64,000 bases of DNA from an uncultured cyanobacterium (GTDB lineage: Bacteria > Cyanobacteriota > Cyanobacteriia > Cyanobacteriales > Nostocaceae). The DNA lies in contig CAINGU010000060.1 in NCBI GenBank assembly GCA_903848645.1, positions 31,392 through 95,391 of the forward strand, written 5' to 3'. The translations under genes and the position numbers were made by a program. Within the stretch, counting starts at the first letter, position 1, and each line of letters begins with the position of its first letter. The notes beneath the pieces were generated by a model, which had not been told where the DNA came from, made no database searches, and saw nothing but the letters and a program-made list of their open reading frames with translations. Positions 53,379-62,344 of this stretch are shown in pieces.

Positions 53379-55238
53379 TTAAAAGATAAAATCTATGACT
53401 TGAATTCCCCAAAAAGGCCATGTTACCCAAGCACCTAAAAAACCGACTCCTAAGAGAACTGTTAAGGCATAAGATTGAGTTTGTCCATTGTTACTATATT
53501 TCAAGCCTTCACCACCCAATAGAGAAAATAAACCCACAGAATTGACGATACCATCTATTACAAATCTGTCCAGCATATCGGCAAATTTGGAAAGTTGGGC
53601 AACGCCGAAAATAATGGTAATTTTGTAAAGTTTAGGGGTGTAGAAGTCGTAAGCAAATAAATCTTGTAAGCCTTTCCATGGTAAACGAATTGGTTTAGGA
53701 ATATTGCCTAAATAGATGACGCTACTAATACTGCAACCGAAAATACTTGACCAAATTAATAGCAGTGCTACGTCTTTATTTAATGTTGCCCAGTCGGGAA
53801 GTAATGATAAACTTTGCAACACTAAAGGCAGGTGTAAAACAAAGCCAGATAAAATCATCATTGGCAAAACCATTAACCAAATAGCTTCAGGAGAACGTTC
53901 ACTCATTTGTTTGGGTTTACCACCAAAGATTAAACCAAATTCTCTAGTTAAACTAAATGTAGTTAAGGTATTAACAACAATAACTATTCCGACTAAAGTC
54001 GGATGTGTTTCCCATAAACCATCAGCTAGTTTAAATAATGCCCAAAAACTACCTAAAGGGGGAAAACCAATTAAACCCAATGTCCCCACAATAAATGCTA
54101 AACCGGACATGGGACGACGTGACCACAATCCACCGAGTTGGGTAACATCTTGGGTGACACTGTTCCAAACAATTCCTCCGGTACTCATTACTAATAATGC
54201 AGCGGATAGGGCATGAGTGAGGACTAATAATAATGCGGCTTCATTCTGCTGTGTACCTACGGCAATAAATACCAAGCCCATGTAAACACTGACAGAATAG
54301 GATAAACAACGTTTAATGTCAATTTGAGCGATCGCAATTAATGCCCCACCAATAGCTGTCACCGCCCCAATAGCCACTATCGCCGAAGATGCTACAGGGG
54401 ATAAACTAAACACAGGTTGTAATTTAATTAATACCCATGCACCACTGGCAACTACCACCGAACTCCGCAAAATTGTACTGGGAACAGGCCCCTCCATTGC
54501 CTCATCTAACCACAAATGCAAGGGAAATTGAGCGCATTTACCCATTGGCCCAGCAATTAACCCGAAACATACTAAAGTAATAATTGTGGGGTCAACATTA
54601 GCCGTAGCCGCCCATGCAGTTAACTCTGTATAATTCCAAGTTCCCGAAAGTGTCCAAAGTCCCAAGACACCCATTAATAAAAACAAATCTCCCACCCGTT
54701 TGGTTAAAAAAGCATCACGCGCCCCAGTAACAACTAACGGCTGACTAAACCACAAACCTACTAATAGGTAAGTTCCCAATGTGAGGACTTCCAGAATTAC
54801 ATAAGTGAAAAATAAATCGTTACACAAAACTAAAGCACAAAGACCAGCTTCAAATAATCCCAATAAGGAAAAGAAGCGTCCCCAACCCCAGTCCATTTCC
54901 ATGTAACCAATAGCGTATATCTGCGCCAGCAAGTTCAAGCCGGTAATAATAATTATTGCCCCTACGCTGACAGCAGAAAGTTCTAAATTAATCGTCAGGT
55001 TTAAACCTGCTGTTGATAGCCAAGGAATAAATACTTCTTTGGCTGGATGATTCCACACTGCGGGGAAAGCAAAAACAGCATGGAAAAATGAGATAAAGGT
55101 CATGACCACGTTGACATATCCCGCCGGTCTAGGACCTGTTTTACGAATGATTCCCGGCGACCAAGGTATGGCTAAAAGTCCACCTATCAAAGCATAAACC
55201 GGGATTAGCCAAACAGTGTCTAGCAAATACTGAGTCAT
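53379..55238 (-). CDS. ndhF: NADH dehydrogenase-like subunit NdhF, CO2-uptake form
   Basis: 619 residues, fifteen or more helices. YVILEVLTLGTYLLVGLWFS and APMGKCAQFPLHLWLDEAME-type (as GPMGKCAQFPLHLWLDEAME) with GPVPSTILRSSVVVASGAW match the NdhF of NDH-1MS complexes. It is the distal antiporter-like subunit with the long lateral helix and contacts the CO2 hydration protein. First gene of the operon. About 300 bases upstream hold its promoter; low-CO2 regulation (CcmR/NdhR) is expected for the inducible set but I could not identify an operator. Confidence 0.9.
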   Translation of the reverse strand: MTQYLLDTVWLIPVYALIGGLLAIPWSPGIIRKTGPRPAGYVNVVMTFISFFHAVFAFPAVWNHPAKEVFIPWLSTAGLNLTINLELSAVSVGAIIIITGLNLLAQIYAIGYMEMDWGWGRFFSLLGLFEAGLCALVLCNDLFFTYVILEVLTLGTYLLVGLWFSQPLVVTGARDAFLTKRVGDLFLLMGVLGLWTLSGTWNYTELTAWAATANVDPTIITLVCFGLIAGPMGKCAQFPLHLWLDEAMEGPVPSTILRSSVVVASGAWVLIKLQPVFSLSPVASSAIVAIGAVTAIGGALIAIAQIDIKRCLSYSVSVYMGLVFIAVGTQQNEAALLLVLTHALSAALLVMSTGGIVWNSVTQDVTQLGGLWSRRPMSGLAFIVGTLGLIGFPPLGSFWALFKLADGLWETHPTLVGIVIVVNTLTTFSLTREFGLIFGGKPKQMSERSPEAIWLMVLPMMILSGFVLHLPLVLQSLSLLPDWATLNKDVALLLIWSSIFGCSISSVIYLGNIPKPIRLPWKGLQDLFAYDFYTPKLYKITIIFGVAQLSKFADMLDRFVIDGIVNSVGLFSLLGGEGLKYSNNGQTQSYALTVLLGVGFLGAWVTWPFWGIQVIDFIF

Positions 55239-55532
55239 TCAATTACCTCTATAGTTTGCAGCAAGAATTAAAGAAAACACACCAACTAGCATTGATCCCT
55301 ATCAATCTAGTGATGACAGATAATGAAAATTTATCTTTATTTAATATTGTTAGAAATAGCTTACCTTTATCTGTGCCAAAAAGGAATTATTTAATTAGAC
55401 AAATTCACGATATTTTCTGTAAAGAATTCTTATATTTCAATAGATTGAATTATTAAATAGCAACTATTGTCTTTAGTCTATGGATTGTTCTTCTATCATA
55501 GACTAGGGGCAGAATCGCCTACCCCATCTGTT

Positions 55533-55727
55533 TCACACTTTAGCAATTATGTCAAGTTGCAAATTGGGTAAATTACTTGACGCAATGATTACGACTGGGC
55601 TGAGTTCGCTAATGGGCGCTGGCTTCATATCCCGGTAATCAATAATTTGGACAACAATTAGGTATGCAATAGCTAGAAGTATAGAAATTGCCCCTGTAAT
55701 AATCGCAACTATCTGAGAACGGTTCAT
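55533..55727 (-). CDS. Small single-pass membrane protein
   Basis: 64 residues. One strong N-terminal hydrophobic helix (IVAIITGAISILLAIAYLIV, 20 residues) after a short MNRSQ start, then a 35-residue polar tail. Start ATG 55727. Type and size are frequent among cyanobacterial hypothetical proteins. No family named. Close to, but not in, the decayed restriction locus. Confidence 0.6.
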   Translation of the reverse strand: MNRSQIVAIITGAISILLAIAYLIVVQIIDYRDMKPAPISELSPVVIIASSNLPNLQLDIIAKV

Positions 55728-55789
55728 AAGTATTTCCTACAAATTAAGTTAGTGAAAGGCTTCTATATCTAGATTGGCATAAATTCTGA

Positions 55790-56032
55790 GATCAGTTTCA
55801 TTTGCCAAAATATATCCCTTTTAATCCTTTTAAAAAATCTTGGTATGAAAAGCAAAAGAGTATGCTATCTAGATCACCTCTAGATACTACCCAAGATATA
55901 TGGGTTGAAAATGAATTTTGGGATTTTTGTTCTGGAAAGGAAAATACATTTGAGGAATTACAATCACTTTTTGTTGAATTAGGACAAGAAAACTTTGCAG
56001 AAGAATTTCGTGATATTTTTTATCCAAATTAG
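55790..56032 (+). pseudogene. Fragment resembling the C-terminus of a type II restriction endonuclease
   Basis: An open frame without a good start (a stop at 55787-55789, no ATG until deep in the frame, TTG 55802 the only early option) encodes PFNPFKKSWYEKQKSM, then IWVENEFWDFCSGKENTFEELQ. This looks like the C-terminal end of a larger protein and has some resemblance to TdeIII-type endonucleases, but I cannot confirm this. Its stop (56030-56032) abuts the stop of the convergent, inactivated methyltransferase. I take it as the remnant of the partner endonuclease. Confidence 0.5.
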
Positions 56033-57436
56033 TTAGATATCAAGAATCTTTAGTAATTCTTTAGCTACATACTCAACCACAGGTACAGGAACAGCATTAC
56101 CAAACTGTTTTTTAGCAACTTCATCTTTTTTGTGGTATTCAAAATTCAGAGGAAATCCTTGTAATTTACAAGCGTGTTTTGCAGTAATGGGTATATATTT
56201 CTCCGGTTGATAAATTCTTTCTAAGAAAAGATTTTTATATTCCTGTGGATGAGTAGCATGAATAGATACGGTTGCGATATAGTCTTTAGAACCAGTAGCA
56301 GTTAAAGTTGGAAAAATTTCAGCAGTAGGTAAAATAATTCTATAAATATTATTAATACCTGTCATATTTTTAGAATTTACAAATTCATATTTATGATCAG
56401 ACGTTAACCGAAATATTCCTTTTTTAACTAATATATTCAATTCACTTATCTCTATATCAATTATTATTTCTCGAAAATTATCAAAGGATAAAGGATTACC
56501 ATCTTTATTGCCATATTTCTTGCTTCTTCTATATTTGAGAAGTGTTAAGCAAATCATTTTTTCTCTATCACTCGTATTGGTAATATCCCAGGAATGAATT
56601 GTTGTATGTCCATTTCTTAAATCAGAAAAAATGAAAAAATCATTTAACTCATCATCTTTTTGAAATCTGGTTCTTGATGGTGGAATTGCACCTTTAAATA
56701 AAGTATTTTCATCTAATTTAACTTTTTCAATAACATTAATATTTTTCAATTTATCCAAAATATCTAGAACTTTTGGGTGAATATTCAAAGGTTTAGGAAA
56801 TTTATATTCCTGACATCTTTCTATATCCCGTCTAATCCCAACAATAAAAACTCTATCTCTATCCCGTCTAATCCCAACAATAAAAACTCTATCTCTATTT
56901 TGAGGTCAACCAAAATCGTAAGCATTAAGAACTTTCGATTTAACGCAATATCCTATATTTGTCAATTCACTCAGAATCAGTTCCAAATTATCCCGATTTT
57001 TAGGACTTGCTAATCCACTAACATTTTCAAAAATAAATCCTTTAGGTTGATTTTTATTTACTAATCGAATTACATCAAACCATAATTTTCCTCTAGGATC
57101 TTCAAATCCCCTTAAACAACCAGCCACAGACCAAGGTTGACAAGGAACTCCACCAACAATTACATCAACATTAGGGGGAAGTTCACTAATATTTGTAATA
57201 TCTCCTAATTCAATTTCATGTTTATTAAAGTAATTCATGAAATTTTCCTGATAAACCTTAATCGCTTGTTTGTCTATTTCAGAATATCCTAAACATTGGC
57301 CACCTAATTTATTTAGAGCAATTCTAAATCCACCAATACCAGCGAAAAGATCAATAAAAGTGAATTGTTTTTGATGGGTCACTAATTGTAAAGGCAATTC
57401 TATTTGTTTTGGTGTTGGTAAAAATATAGATTTCAT
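56033..57436 (-). pseudogene. DNA (cytosine-5) methyltransferase interrupted by one in-frame stop
   Basis: Starting at ATG 57436 the protein has motif I FIDLFAGIGGFRIA, motif IV VGGVPCQPWSVAG (Cys99) and motif VI FIFENVSGL, then a TGA at 56906-56908 where FG-x-PQNRDRVF is expected. The same frame continues without shift through motif VIII QNRDRVFIVGIRRD, a target recognition region, and motif X QFGNAVPVPVVEYVAKELL to 56033. Without the stop it would be about 467 residues. A 36-bp tandem duplication (56825-56896) doubles the motif VIII segment. Both changes suggest an inactive gene, though stop read-through or a sequencing error cannot be excluded. Confidence 0.85.
56825..56896 (-). repeat. 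Two perfect 36-bp direct repeats in the methyltransferase pseudogene
   Basis: Units 56825-56860 and 56861-56896 are identical and encode RDRVFIVGIRRD twice. Frame is preserved. Confidence 0.97.
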
Positions 57437-57504
57437 ATTTGTTAGCTAATTTTATCAATTAACTATTACATAGTTATAAACTTAGTATATCACCAAACAC
57501 ACAG

Positions 57505-59061
57505 ATGGAATTAACTGTCATGTCACTAACCGAAGAAATTCTTTCCCAACTCCCCGGTGATGTTTTAGGCGGCTTGCGTCGTATTGACAGCATATTAACA
57601 TCCCTAAGAGCCGATAACGCACCCATACCCAAGGTAGTTACAGAAAATCCCGAAAATTTAGACTCTGTAGAATTTGATGTCATTATTTGCGGTGGAACTT
57701 TAGGAATTTTAATCGCTGCTGCTTTGGCTGTGCGAGGTGTGCGCGTAGCATTACTAGAAAGAGGAATTCTGCGCGGAAGAGAACAGGAATGGAATATTTC
57801 CCGCAAAGAGTTAGAAGTATTTCGAGAATTGGATTTGCTGACAGCAGCGGAATTAGCACAAACTATTGTGACTGAATATAACCCAGCAAGAGTTAACTTT
57901 CAAGGAGGTACAGAAGTTTGGGTAGAAGATGTTCTGAATATTGGTGTCAATCCTATTTATTTACTAGAAACATTAAAAACTCGCTTTCTCAATGCTGGGG
58001 GGAAATTATTTGAAAATACACCATTTAGCGATGCAGTAGTTCACCCAAATGGCGTGATCATAAATAATCAATTTACTGCAAAATTGTTATTGGATGCTAT
58101 GGGAAATCTTTCCCCAATTAGCCAACAAGCGCGTCAAGGAAAAAAACCAGATGCACTTTGTTTAGTTGTGGGAAGTTGTGCTAAAGGATATCCAGAAAAC
58201 AACTCAGGAGATTTGTTGTTATCTTTCACGGCTTTGGAAAATCAATGTCAATATTTTTGGGAAGCTTTTCCAGCTAAAGATGGTAGAACTACATATTTAT
58301 TTACCTATATGGATGCAGATCCACAAAGGTTGAGTTTAGAAACTTTATTTGATGAATATTTACGCTTGTTACCAGAATATCAAGGTGTGGAAATTAATCA
58401 CCTAAATTTTCAACGGGCGTTATTTGGTTTCTTTCCTAGCTATCGTCAAAGTCCTCTACAAACCCCTTGGAATCGTATTCTCCCAGTGGGAGATAGTAGC
58501 GGTAATCAATCACCTTTAAGTTTTGGTGGTTTTGGGGCTATGGTACGTCATTTACAAAGGCTAACTTTAGGAATTGAAGAAGCATTAAAAACTGATCAAT
58601 TATCTGCCAAATCTTTAGCAATATTGCAACCCTATCAACCGAGTTTAAGTGTAACCTGGTTATTTCAAAAAGCCATGAGTGTAGCTGTAAATCAGAAAAT
58701 TGATCCCAATCAAATTAACCAATTACTCTCCGCTGTATTTGCCCAAATGCAGGAGTTAGGAACACCTGTATTAAAACCTTTTTTACAAGATATTGTCGAG
58801 GTTAGGGCGTTAACACAAACTTTATTGAAAACTGGTTTATCTCATCCTTTATTAGTTGCGAAAATTATTCCTCAAGTTGGTGTTTTGAGTTTGTTAGATT
58901 GGATGTTACATTATGTAAATTTAATTGTGTATAGTAGCTTGTTTTCTCTAACTCCCATGTTAGAAATATTAGTTAATCATCTACCACCAGAAAAACAATA
59001 TTATTGGCATCGGTTAATAGATAAATGGCAGTTTGGATCAGGTCGTGATTATCATGAATAA
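57505..59061 (+). CDS. cruP: Lycopene cyclase homologue CruP
   Basis: 518 residues, FAD-dependent. FAD-binding motif FDVIICGGTLGILIAAALA is near residue 58. The segments LLDAMGNLSP, CLVVGSCAKGY, QYFWEAFPAKDGRTTYLFTY (20 residues) and GFFPSYRQSPL...GDSSGNQSPLSFGGFG are characteristic of CruP, present in cyanobacteria and plants. CruP is a paralogue of the CruA lycopene cyclase; in plants it is linked to protection from oxidative stress. ATG 57505, another ATG five codons in. Divergent from the methyltransferase pseudogene; ends just before palindrome copy 4. Confidence 0.9.
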   Translation: MELTVMSLTEEILSQLPGDVLGGLRRIDSILTSLRADNAPIPKVVTENPENLDSVEFDVIICGGTLGILIAAALAVRGVRVALLERGILRGREQEWNISRKELEVFRELDLLTAAELAQTIVTEYNPARVNFQGGTEVWVEDVLNIGVNPIYLLETLKTRFLNAGGKLFENTPFSDAVVHPNGVIINNQFTAKLLLDAMGNLSPISQQARQGKKPDALCLVVGSCAKGYPENNSGDLLLSFTALENQCQYFWEAFPAKDGRTTYLFTYMDADPQRLSLETLFDEYLRLLPEYQGVEINHLNFQRALFGFFPSYRQSPLQTPWNRILPVGDSSGNQSPLSFGGFGAMVRHLQRLTLGIEEALKTDQLSAKSLAILQPYQPSLSVTWLFQKAMSVAVNQKIDPNQINQLLSAVFAQMQELGTPVLKPFLQDIVEVRALTQTLLKTGLSHPLLVAKIIPQVGVLSLLDWMLHYVNLIVYSSLFSLTPMLEILVNHLPPEKQYYWHRLIDKWQFGSGRDYHE

Positions 59062-59185
59062 TATTTGAGGATAAGATGTACAATACTTTGCAGCGCACCT
59101 GAATCTAAATTTGAGTTATTTCGGGCAGTTAAAGGTAACTTTTATTTGGATATAATGCAAGCAATATGAGAATTTTTACATCCTT

Positions 59186-59218
59186 AGATACCAGACTTCT
59201 TTGAGAAATCGGGTATCT
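59186..59218. terminator. 33-nt palindrome, copy 4
   Basis: Arms AGATACCAGACTTCT and AGAAATCGGGTATCT, loop TTG, with T-rich sequence after it on the plus strand. Between the convergent cruP and ketopantoate reductase genes. Two non-paired positions compared with the perfect copies 1 and 2. Confidence 0.8.
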
Positions 59219-59231
59219 GATTTTTGATTTT

Positions 59232-60164
59232 TCAAACTCTCATATCCAAAAACTTTAACTGTTGATATAAACAACGAATTTGTGGCAAATTTACACCTAC
59301 TGCTGCTGCTTTTCTTAATGGATTACCAAAAATTGCTTCTACTTCCAAAGGACGTTTTTCATCAAAATCAATTTTCATGCTAGTGCGGTAGGGTTTCATT
59401 CTCATAGTGTAATCTAACATTGTTTCTATGAAACTTTCAGGAATAATTCTCCCGGTACTTTTTGCCCCTGCGACTACTTCCCACATCAAACTTTCTACTA
59501 ACTTACGAGTGTGCATATCCGTCATTAATTCATCTGTTCTCGCATTAAGAATTACAGATAAGCCATTATAGGGAATATTCCAAACTAATTTTTTCCAACG
59601 TCCTAATAGTAAATCTTCTAATAGTTCTATTGATATGCCAGCATTTTCAAAATCTGCGGTAACTTCCTGCATTTTTTTAGTAATGCCGGTTGATTGATAA
59701 TTAGATTTATATTCACCTAAAGTAATTTGTCCATAATCTAAGTGATGAATATGTCCTGGTGCAACTTTATTAGAACAGAGAAAACACAAACCCCCCATAA
59801 CGTGGACATTACTCACAATTTCCGCAACTTCTGCTTCTATGTCCAGTCCATTTTGCAATACCAATACTACCCCATTATCTTTAACTATTGGTGGTAATAA
59901 AGCTGGTAAAAGTTGATTTTGGGTAGTTTTTAGTGATACTATAACCACATCACACTGTGGAATCTTGTCTACATGATTATAGGCATTAACTTGAGGGAGG
60001 GTAAAGTCACCGTCTTTAGACTCAATAATTAAACCGTGTTCGCTTACCTGTTGATAATCACTTTTGAGTAAATAGTGAACTTCTAAACCGGATTTTTGGA
60101 GTTTTGCACCATAAAATCCGCCTAATGCACCAGTCCCCAATATTGCATAAGTGCGTTTATTCAT
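59232..60164 (-). CDS. 2-dehydropantoate 2-reductase family protein (ApbA/PanE)
   Basis: 310 residues. N-terminal nucleotide motif AILGTGALGGFYGAKLQKSG, then VVIVSLKTTQNQ, LQNGLDIE, and the C-terminal helical domain with LLLGRWKKLVWNIPYNGLS are the PanE pattern, with the catalytic Lys in RWKKLVWN. PanE reduces ketopantoate to pantoate with NADPH in CoA synthesis; some paralogues have other substrates, so I keep it at family level. ATG 60164. Divergent from the fasciclin gene. Confidence 0.88.
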   Translation of the reverse strand: MNKRTYAILGTGALGGFYGAKLQKSGLEVHYLLKSDYQQVSEHGLIIESKDGDFTLPQVNAYNHVDKIPQCDVVIVSLKTTQNQLLPALLPPIVKDNGVVLVLQNGLDIEAEVAEIVSNVHVMGGLCFLCSNKVAPGHIHHLDYGQITLGEYKSNYQSTGITKKMQEVTADFENAGISIELLEDLLLGRWKKLVWNIPYNGLSVILNARTDELMTDMHTRKLVESLMWEVVAGAKSTGRIIPESFIETMLDYTMRMKPYRTSMKIDFDEKRPLEVEAIFGNPLRKAAAVGVNLPQIRCLYQQLKFLDMRV

Positions 60165-60284
60165 TTTATGTATAGAAAAATATTCAGAAAATCATCAGAA
60201 TATATTTTACCAGAATTGTAATTAATAAAACTTAAACATGATTTACTATCTTTTAGAACCTTTGGTAGATACGAGGTAAAATCA

Positions 60285-60686
60285 ATGCCTGATATTGTTG
60301 ATATTGCAGTTAGCAATGATGCGTTCAAAACTTTAGTAGCGGCTGTCCAAGCTGCTGGGTTAGTGGAAACATTAAAAAGTCCCGGTCCATTCACGGTATT
60401 TGCACCAACTGACGAAGCTTTTGCCAAGTTACCCCCTGGCACAATTACAACTTTATTACAAAATATTCCCCAGTTAGCAAGGATTCTCACCTATCACGTC
60501 GTGTCTGGAAAATTGACAAAGGCTGATTTGGCAAAACTTGGTACAGTCACTTCTGTGGAAGGTTCTCCTATTAAAATTAATTGTGATGATGGTTTTGAGG
60601 TGAAAAATGCCACAGTTTTAGCAGCGGATATTGATGCTGATAATGGTGTGATTCACGTTATTGACACTGTGATTTTGATGGGTTAA
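60285..60686 (+). CDS. Fasciclin-domain protein (CupS-like)
   Basis: 133 residues, a single fasciclin domain without signal peptide, so probably cytosolic. [19 protein letters not shown] is the H1 motif and [17 protein letters not shown] the H2 motif. CupS, the small subunit of the NDH-1MS CO2-uptake complex, is a fasciclin protein of this size; this gene is about 5 kb upstream of the ndhF-ndhD-CO2 hydration operon, but separate and in the other direction, so CupS identity is only a possibility. It has its own terminator hairpin at 60717-60744. Confidence 0.9.
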   Translation: MPDIVDIAVSNDAFKTLVAAVQAAGLVETLKSPGPFTVFAPTDEAFAKLPPGTITTLLQNIPQLARILTYHVVSGKLTKADLAKLGTVTSVEGSPIKINCDDGFEVKNATVLAADIDADNGVIHVIDTVILMG

Positions 60687-60716
60687 TTCCACAGAGTTTT
60701 TGATTTTGGAAACCAG

Positions 60717-60744
60717 ATAGAGACGTTTTATCCAGCGTCTCTAT
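60717..60744. terminator. Hairpin after the fasciclin gene
   Basis: ATAGAGACG and CGTCTCTAT with a 10-base loop. No strong T run, but the position just after the stop fits a terminator or dispersed repeat. Confidence 0.65.
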
Positions 60745-60852
60745 AAATGAAATAAATTAAATTTAGTGGTTAGGGCTAATTCTTTAAAATATGTAACATA
60801 AATAGTGTGATTACGCACTTTTAAGGTAAGATTAGCGTAGTAACATAAATTT

Positions 60853-60858
60853 TATAAT
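60853..60858 (+). promoter_or_regulatory. Probable -10 box TATAAT
   Basis: Exact TATAAT 42 bases before the start of the 60900 gene. No convincing -35 box at 17 bases upstream, so it is a tentative promoter. Confidence 0.4.
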
Positions 60859-60899
60859 AAAACTTAATAATAAGAACCTCCAACTATCCCCAAAAATTA

Positions 60900-61229
60900 A
60901 TGTTTGATTTTAACACCTTAGTCGAATTTTCCCGCAACAACTGTATAGGCATTTGTGCCTTTCTTGTTCCAGCTAATATCCTGACAACCTTATTAACGAT
61001 TGTCCTCACCTTCCTAAATCGTCCCATGGGTCAAGTTTGGATATCTATCGGATTTGCCTGTTTATTTGCTAGTATCATGCTCCTTCACGTTTATACTTGG
61101 TTTATGATTGGTGTGATTATGCCACCAACTTATATTTTGTTATCCCTAGCAATTACCTGTTTATTAGCTAATTTTTTGGTAATTATGTGGCGGAGAAATT
61201 CTCTACAATTCTTTTCTTTTGGTAAGTAA
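60900..61229 (+). CDS. Small membrane protein, conserved-hypothetical type
   Basis: 109 residues with three hydrophobic segments (CIGICAFLVPANILTTLLTI, IGFACLFASIMLLHVYTWF and ILLSLAITCLLANFLVIMW) and a short basic end. ATG 60900. I do not recognise a named family. Ends before the hairpin at 61331-61358, which has a T run on the plus strand and so may terminate this gene. Confidence 0.65.
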   Translation: MFDFNTLVEFSRNNCIGICAFLVPANILTTLLTIVLTFLNRPMGQVWISIGFACLFASIMLLHVYTWFMIGVIMPPTYILLSLAITCLLANFLVIMWRRNSLQFFSFGK

Positions 61230-61330
61230 TTACAACAAAAGTCAAAATTTCACGATTACCAAAAACTTGACCTTTGACTTTTGTATAAATAGTCAGAATA
61301 GGGGTAAAAATTACTATTCTGACTATTGGT

Positions 61331-61358
61331 AATAGCTGTTAACTAACAGCTATTTTTT
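61331..61358. terminator. Perfect hairpin with T run, downstream of both neighbouring genes
   Basis: AATAGCTGTTA and TAACAGCTATT with a 2-base loop and six T after it on the plus strand. Preceded by a second inverted repeat GTCAGAATAG/CTATTCTGAC (about 61290-61325). Positioned between the 60900 gene and the convergent leader peptide gene; a homologous copy lies at 61650-61681. Confidence 0.88.
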
Positions 61359-61363
61359 CACTT

Positions 61364-61558
61364 TTAATAACCCCAGCCTTTATTGCTATAACCCTTGTGA
61401 GAGTAATGGTGATGGTTGTGATGAGACCAATGACCATGATAACCTCCACCAAGAACGTTTTGTACTTCATCGGTAGCTAGTTCATTGAGAAAACTAGCAG
61501 CATCATTAAATAAATCATAACCGACGGGAAGTAGTGCAGATATTTGGATATTAGCCAT
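61364..61558 (-). CDS. Double-glycine leader peptide with His-rich core, copy 1
   Basis: 64 residues from ATG 61558, chosen because GAGGA lies at good spacing; an in-frame longer start is not supported. Leader (about 38 residues: IQISALLPVGYDLF, then NELATDEVQNVLGG) ends with a Gly-Gly-Gly site like that of C39-peptidase-processed precursors. The core GYHGHWSHHNHHHYSHKGYS (20 residues) followed by NKGWGY has nine His and several aromatic residues, no Cys. The leader is nearly identical to the copy at 61688, while the cores differ. I infer a ribosomally made precursor (RiPP or secreted metal-binding peptide). No modification or transport gene is nearby. Confidence 0.72.
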   Translation of the reverse strand: MANIQISALLPVGYDLFNDAASFLNELATDEVQNVLGGGYHGHWSHHNHHHYSHKGYSNKGWGY

Positions 61559-61649
61559 GATAATTCCTCTTTTGTATATCGTCTTGATCAAATACAAATG
61601 AATAGTTAGAATAGTAGTAAAAATAAAAATTACTATTCCGACTATTCGT

Positions 61650-61681
61650 AATAGCTGTTAATTAACTAACAGCTATTTTTT
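61650..61681. terminator. Hairpin with T run, second copy of the 61331 type
   Basis: AATAGCTGTTA and TAACAGCTATT with a 6-base loop and T run on the plus strand, again preceded by an AATAGT...ACTATT inverted repeat. It lies between the two leader peptide genes and is part of the duplicated unit. Confidence 0.85.
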
Positions 61682-61687
61682 GAGATT

Positions 61688-61918
61688 TTAACAACAGGAA
61701 CCACAGTGCTGGTGGTGATGATGATGTCCGCTATAACCGCCACCTCCGCTATAACCGCCACCTCCGCTATAACCGCCACCTCCACTATAACCTCCGCTAT
61801 AACCCCCACCAATAACCTCTTGTACTTCATCGGTAGCTAATTCATTAAGAAAACTAGCAGCATCATTAAATAAATCATAACCGACAGGACGTAGTGCAGA
61901 TATTTGGATATTAGCCAT
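61688..61918 (-). CDS. Double-glycine leader peptide with Gly/Ser/Tyr repeats and His-Cys tail, copy 2
   Basis: 76 residues from ATG 61918, preceded by a strong AAAGGAGG site. Leader almost the same as copy 1 (four differences) and ends VIGGG. The core has repeats GYSGGGG coded by an 18-base unit, then HHHHHQHCGSCC, a six-His, three-Cys end able to bind metal. Same promoter-proximal sequence TTTGATCAAGACGATATA as copy 1, so both may be regulated alike. Probably a secreted or modified peptide precursor; this is inference. Confidence 0.75.
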   Translation of the reverse strand: MANIQISALRPVGYDLFNDAASFLNELATDEVQEVIGGGYSGGYSGGGGYSGGGGYSGGGGYSGHHHHHQHCGSCC

Positions 61919-62344
61919 GATAATTCCTCCTTTATATATCGTCTTGATCAAAGACAAATGAGATTAGATTTGAGATTAGACTTCTGATCTAAAAGCTTAG
62001 ATATTTGATTTTTAGGCTTCTTTAAGAGGTCTAATGACTAACCTTAGTTTTGATTCTTTCAAAAATAATTGATAAATTCAAGGCTTTGATCTCAAAAGAT
62101 AAGACTTTATTCAAATATTTTTGTCCAGTTATTCATGGTAATTAGCAGTTAAATGATGTTTGTTAATTTACAGTTTTTGGCACTTCCCTGGAAGATATAG
62201 TAGAGATGTTTCATGCAACATCCCTACAAAAGAGGTTATTTTTATTGTGTATTGGGTGTCACGGAAAACACCGACTTAATTAAGTGTCTTTTGTCTAGAA
62301 TATAAAGAATAGGCAACACCTCTAAACTCAATCTCCAATTCTTT
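61919..62344. other. Intergenic region upstream of the leader peptides, with a dispersed palindrome
   Basis: Contains the promoter of the 61918 gene. At 62200-62227 is GTAGAGATGT...ACATCCCTAC, an imperfect palindrome of a type dispersed in filamentous cyanobacteria. The remaining sequence shows only AT-rich DNA up to the murF stop. Confidence 0.55.

Noticed and set aside
55256..55456. 66-codon plus-strand open frame upstream of ndhF
   Set aside because: No ribosome site, low-quality composition, and it overlaps the expected ndhF promoter region.
56777..57013. 78-codon plus-strand frame across the 36-bp repeats
   Set aside because: Antisense shadow of the methyltransferase pseudogene.
61720..61800. 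Regular short repeats that could be taken for a CRISPR-like array
   Set aside because: The 18-base units are contiguous, without spacers, and code in frame for Gly/Ser/Tyr repeats of the leader peptide gene.
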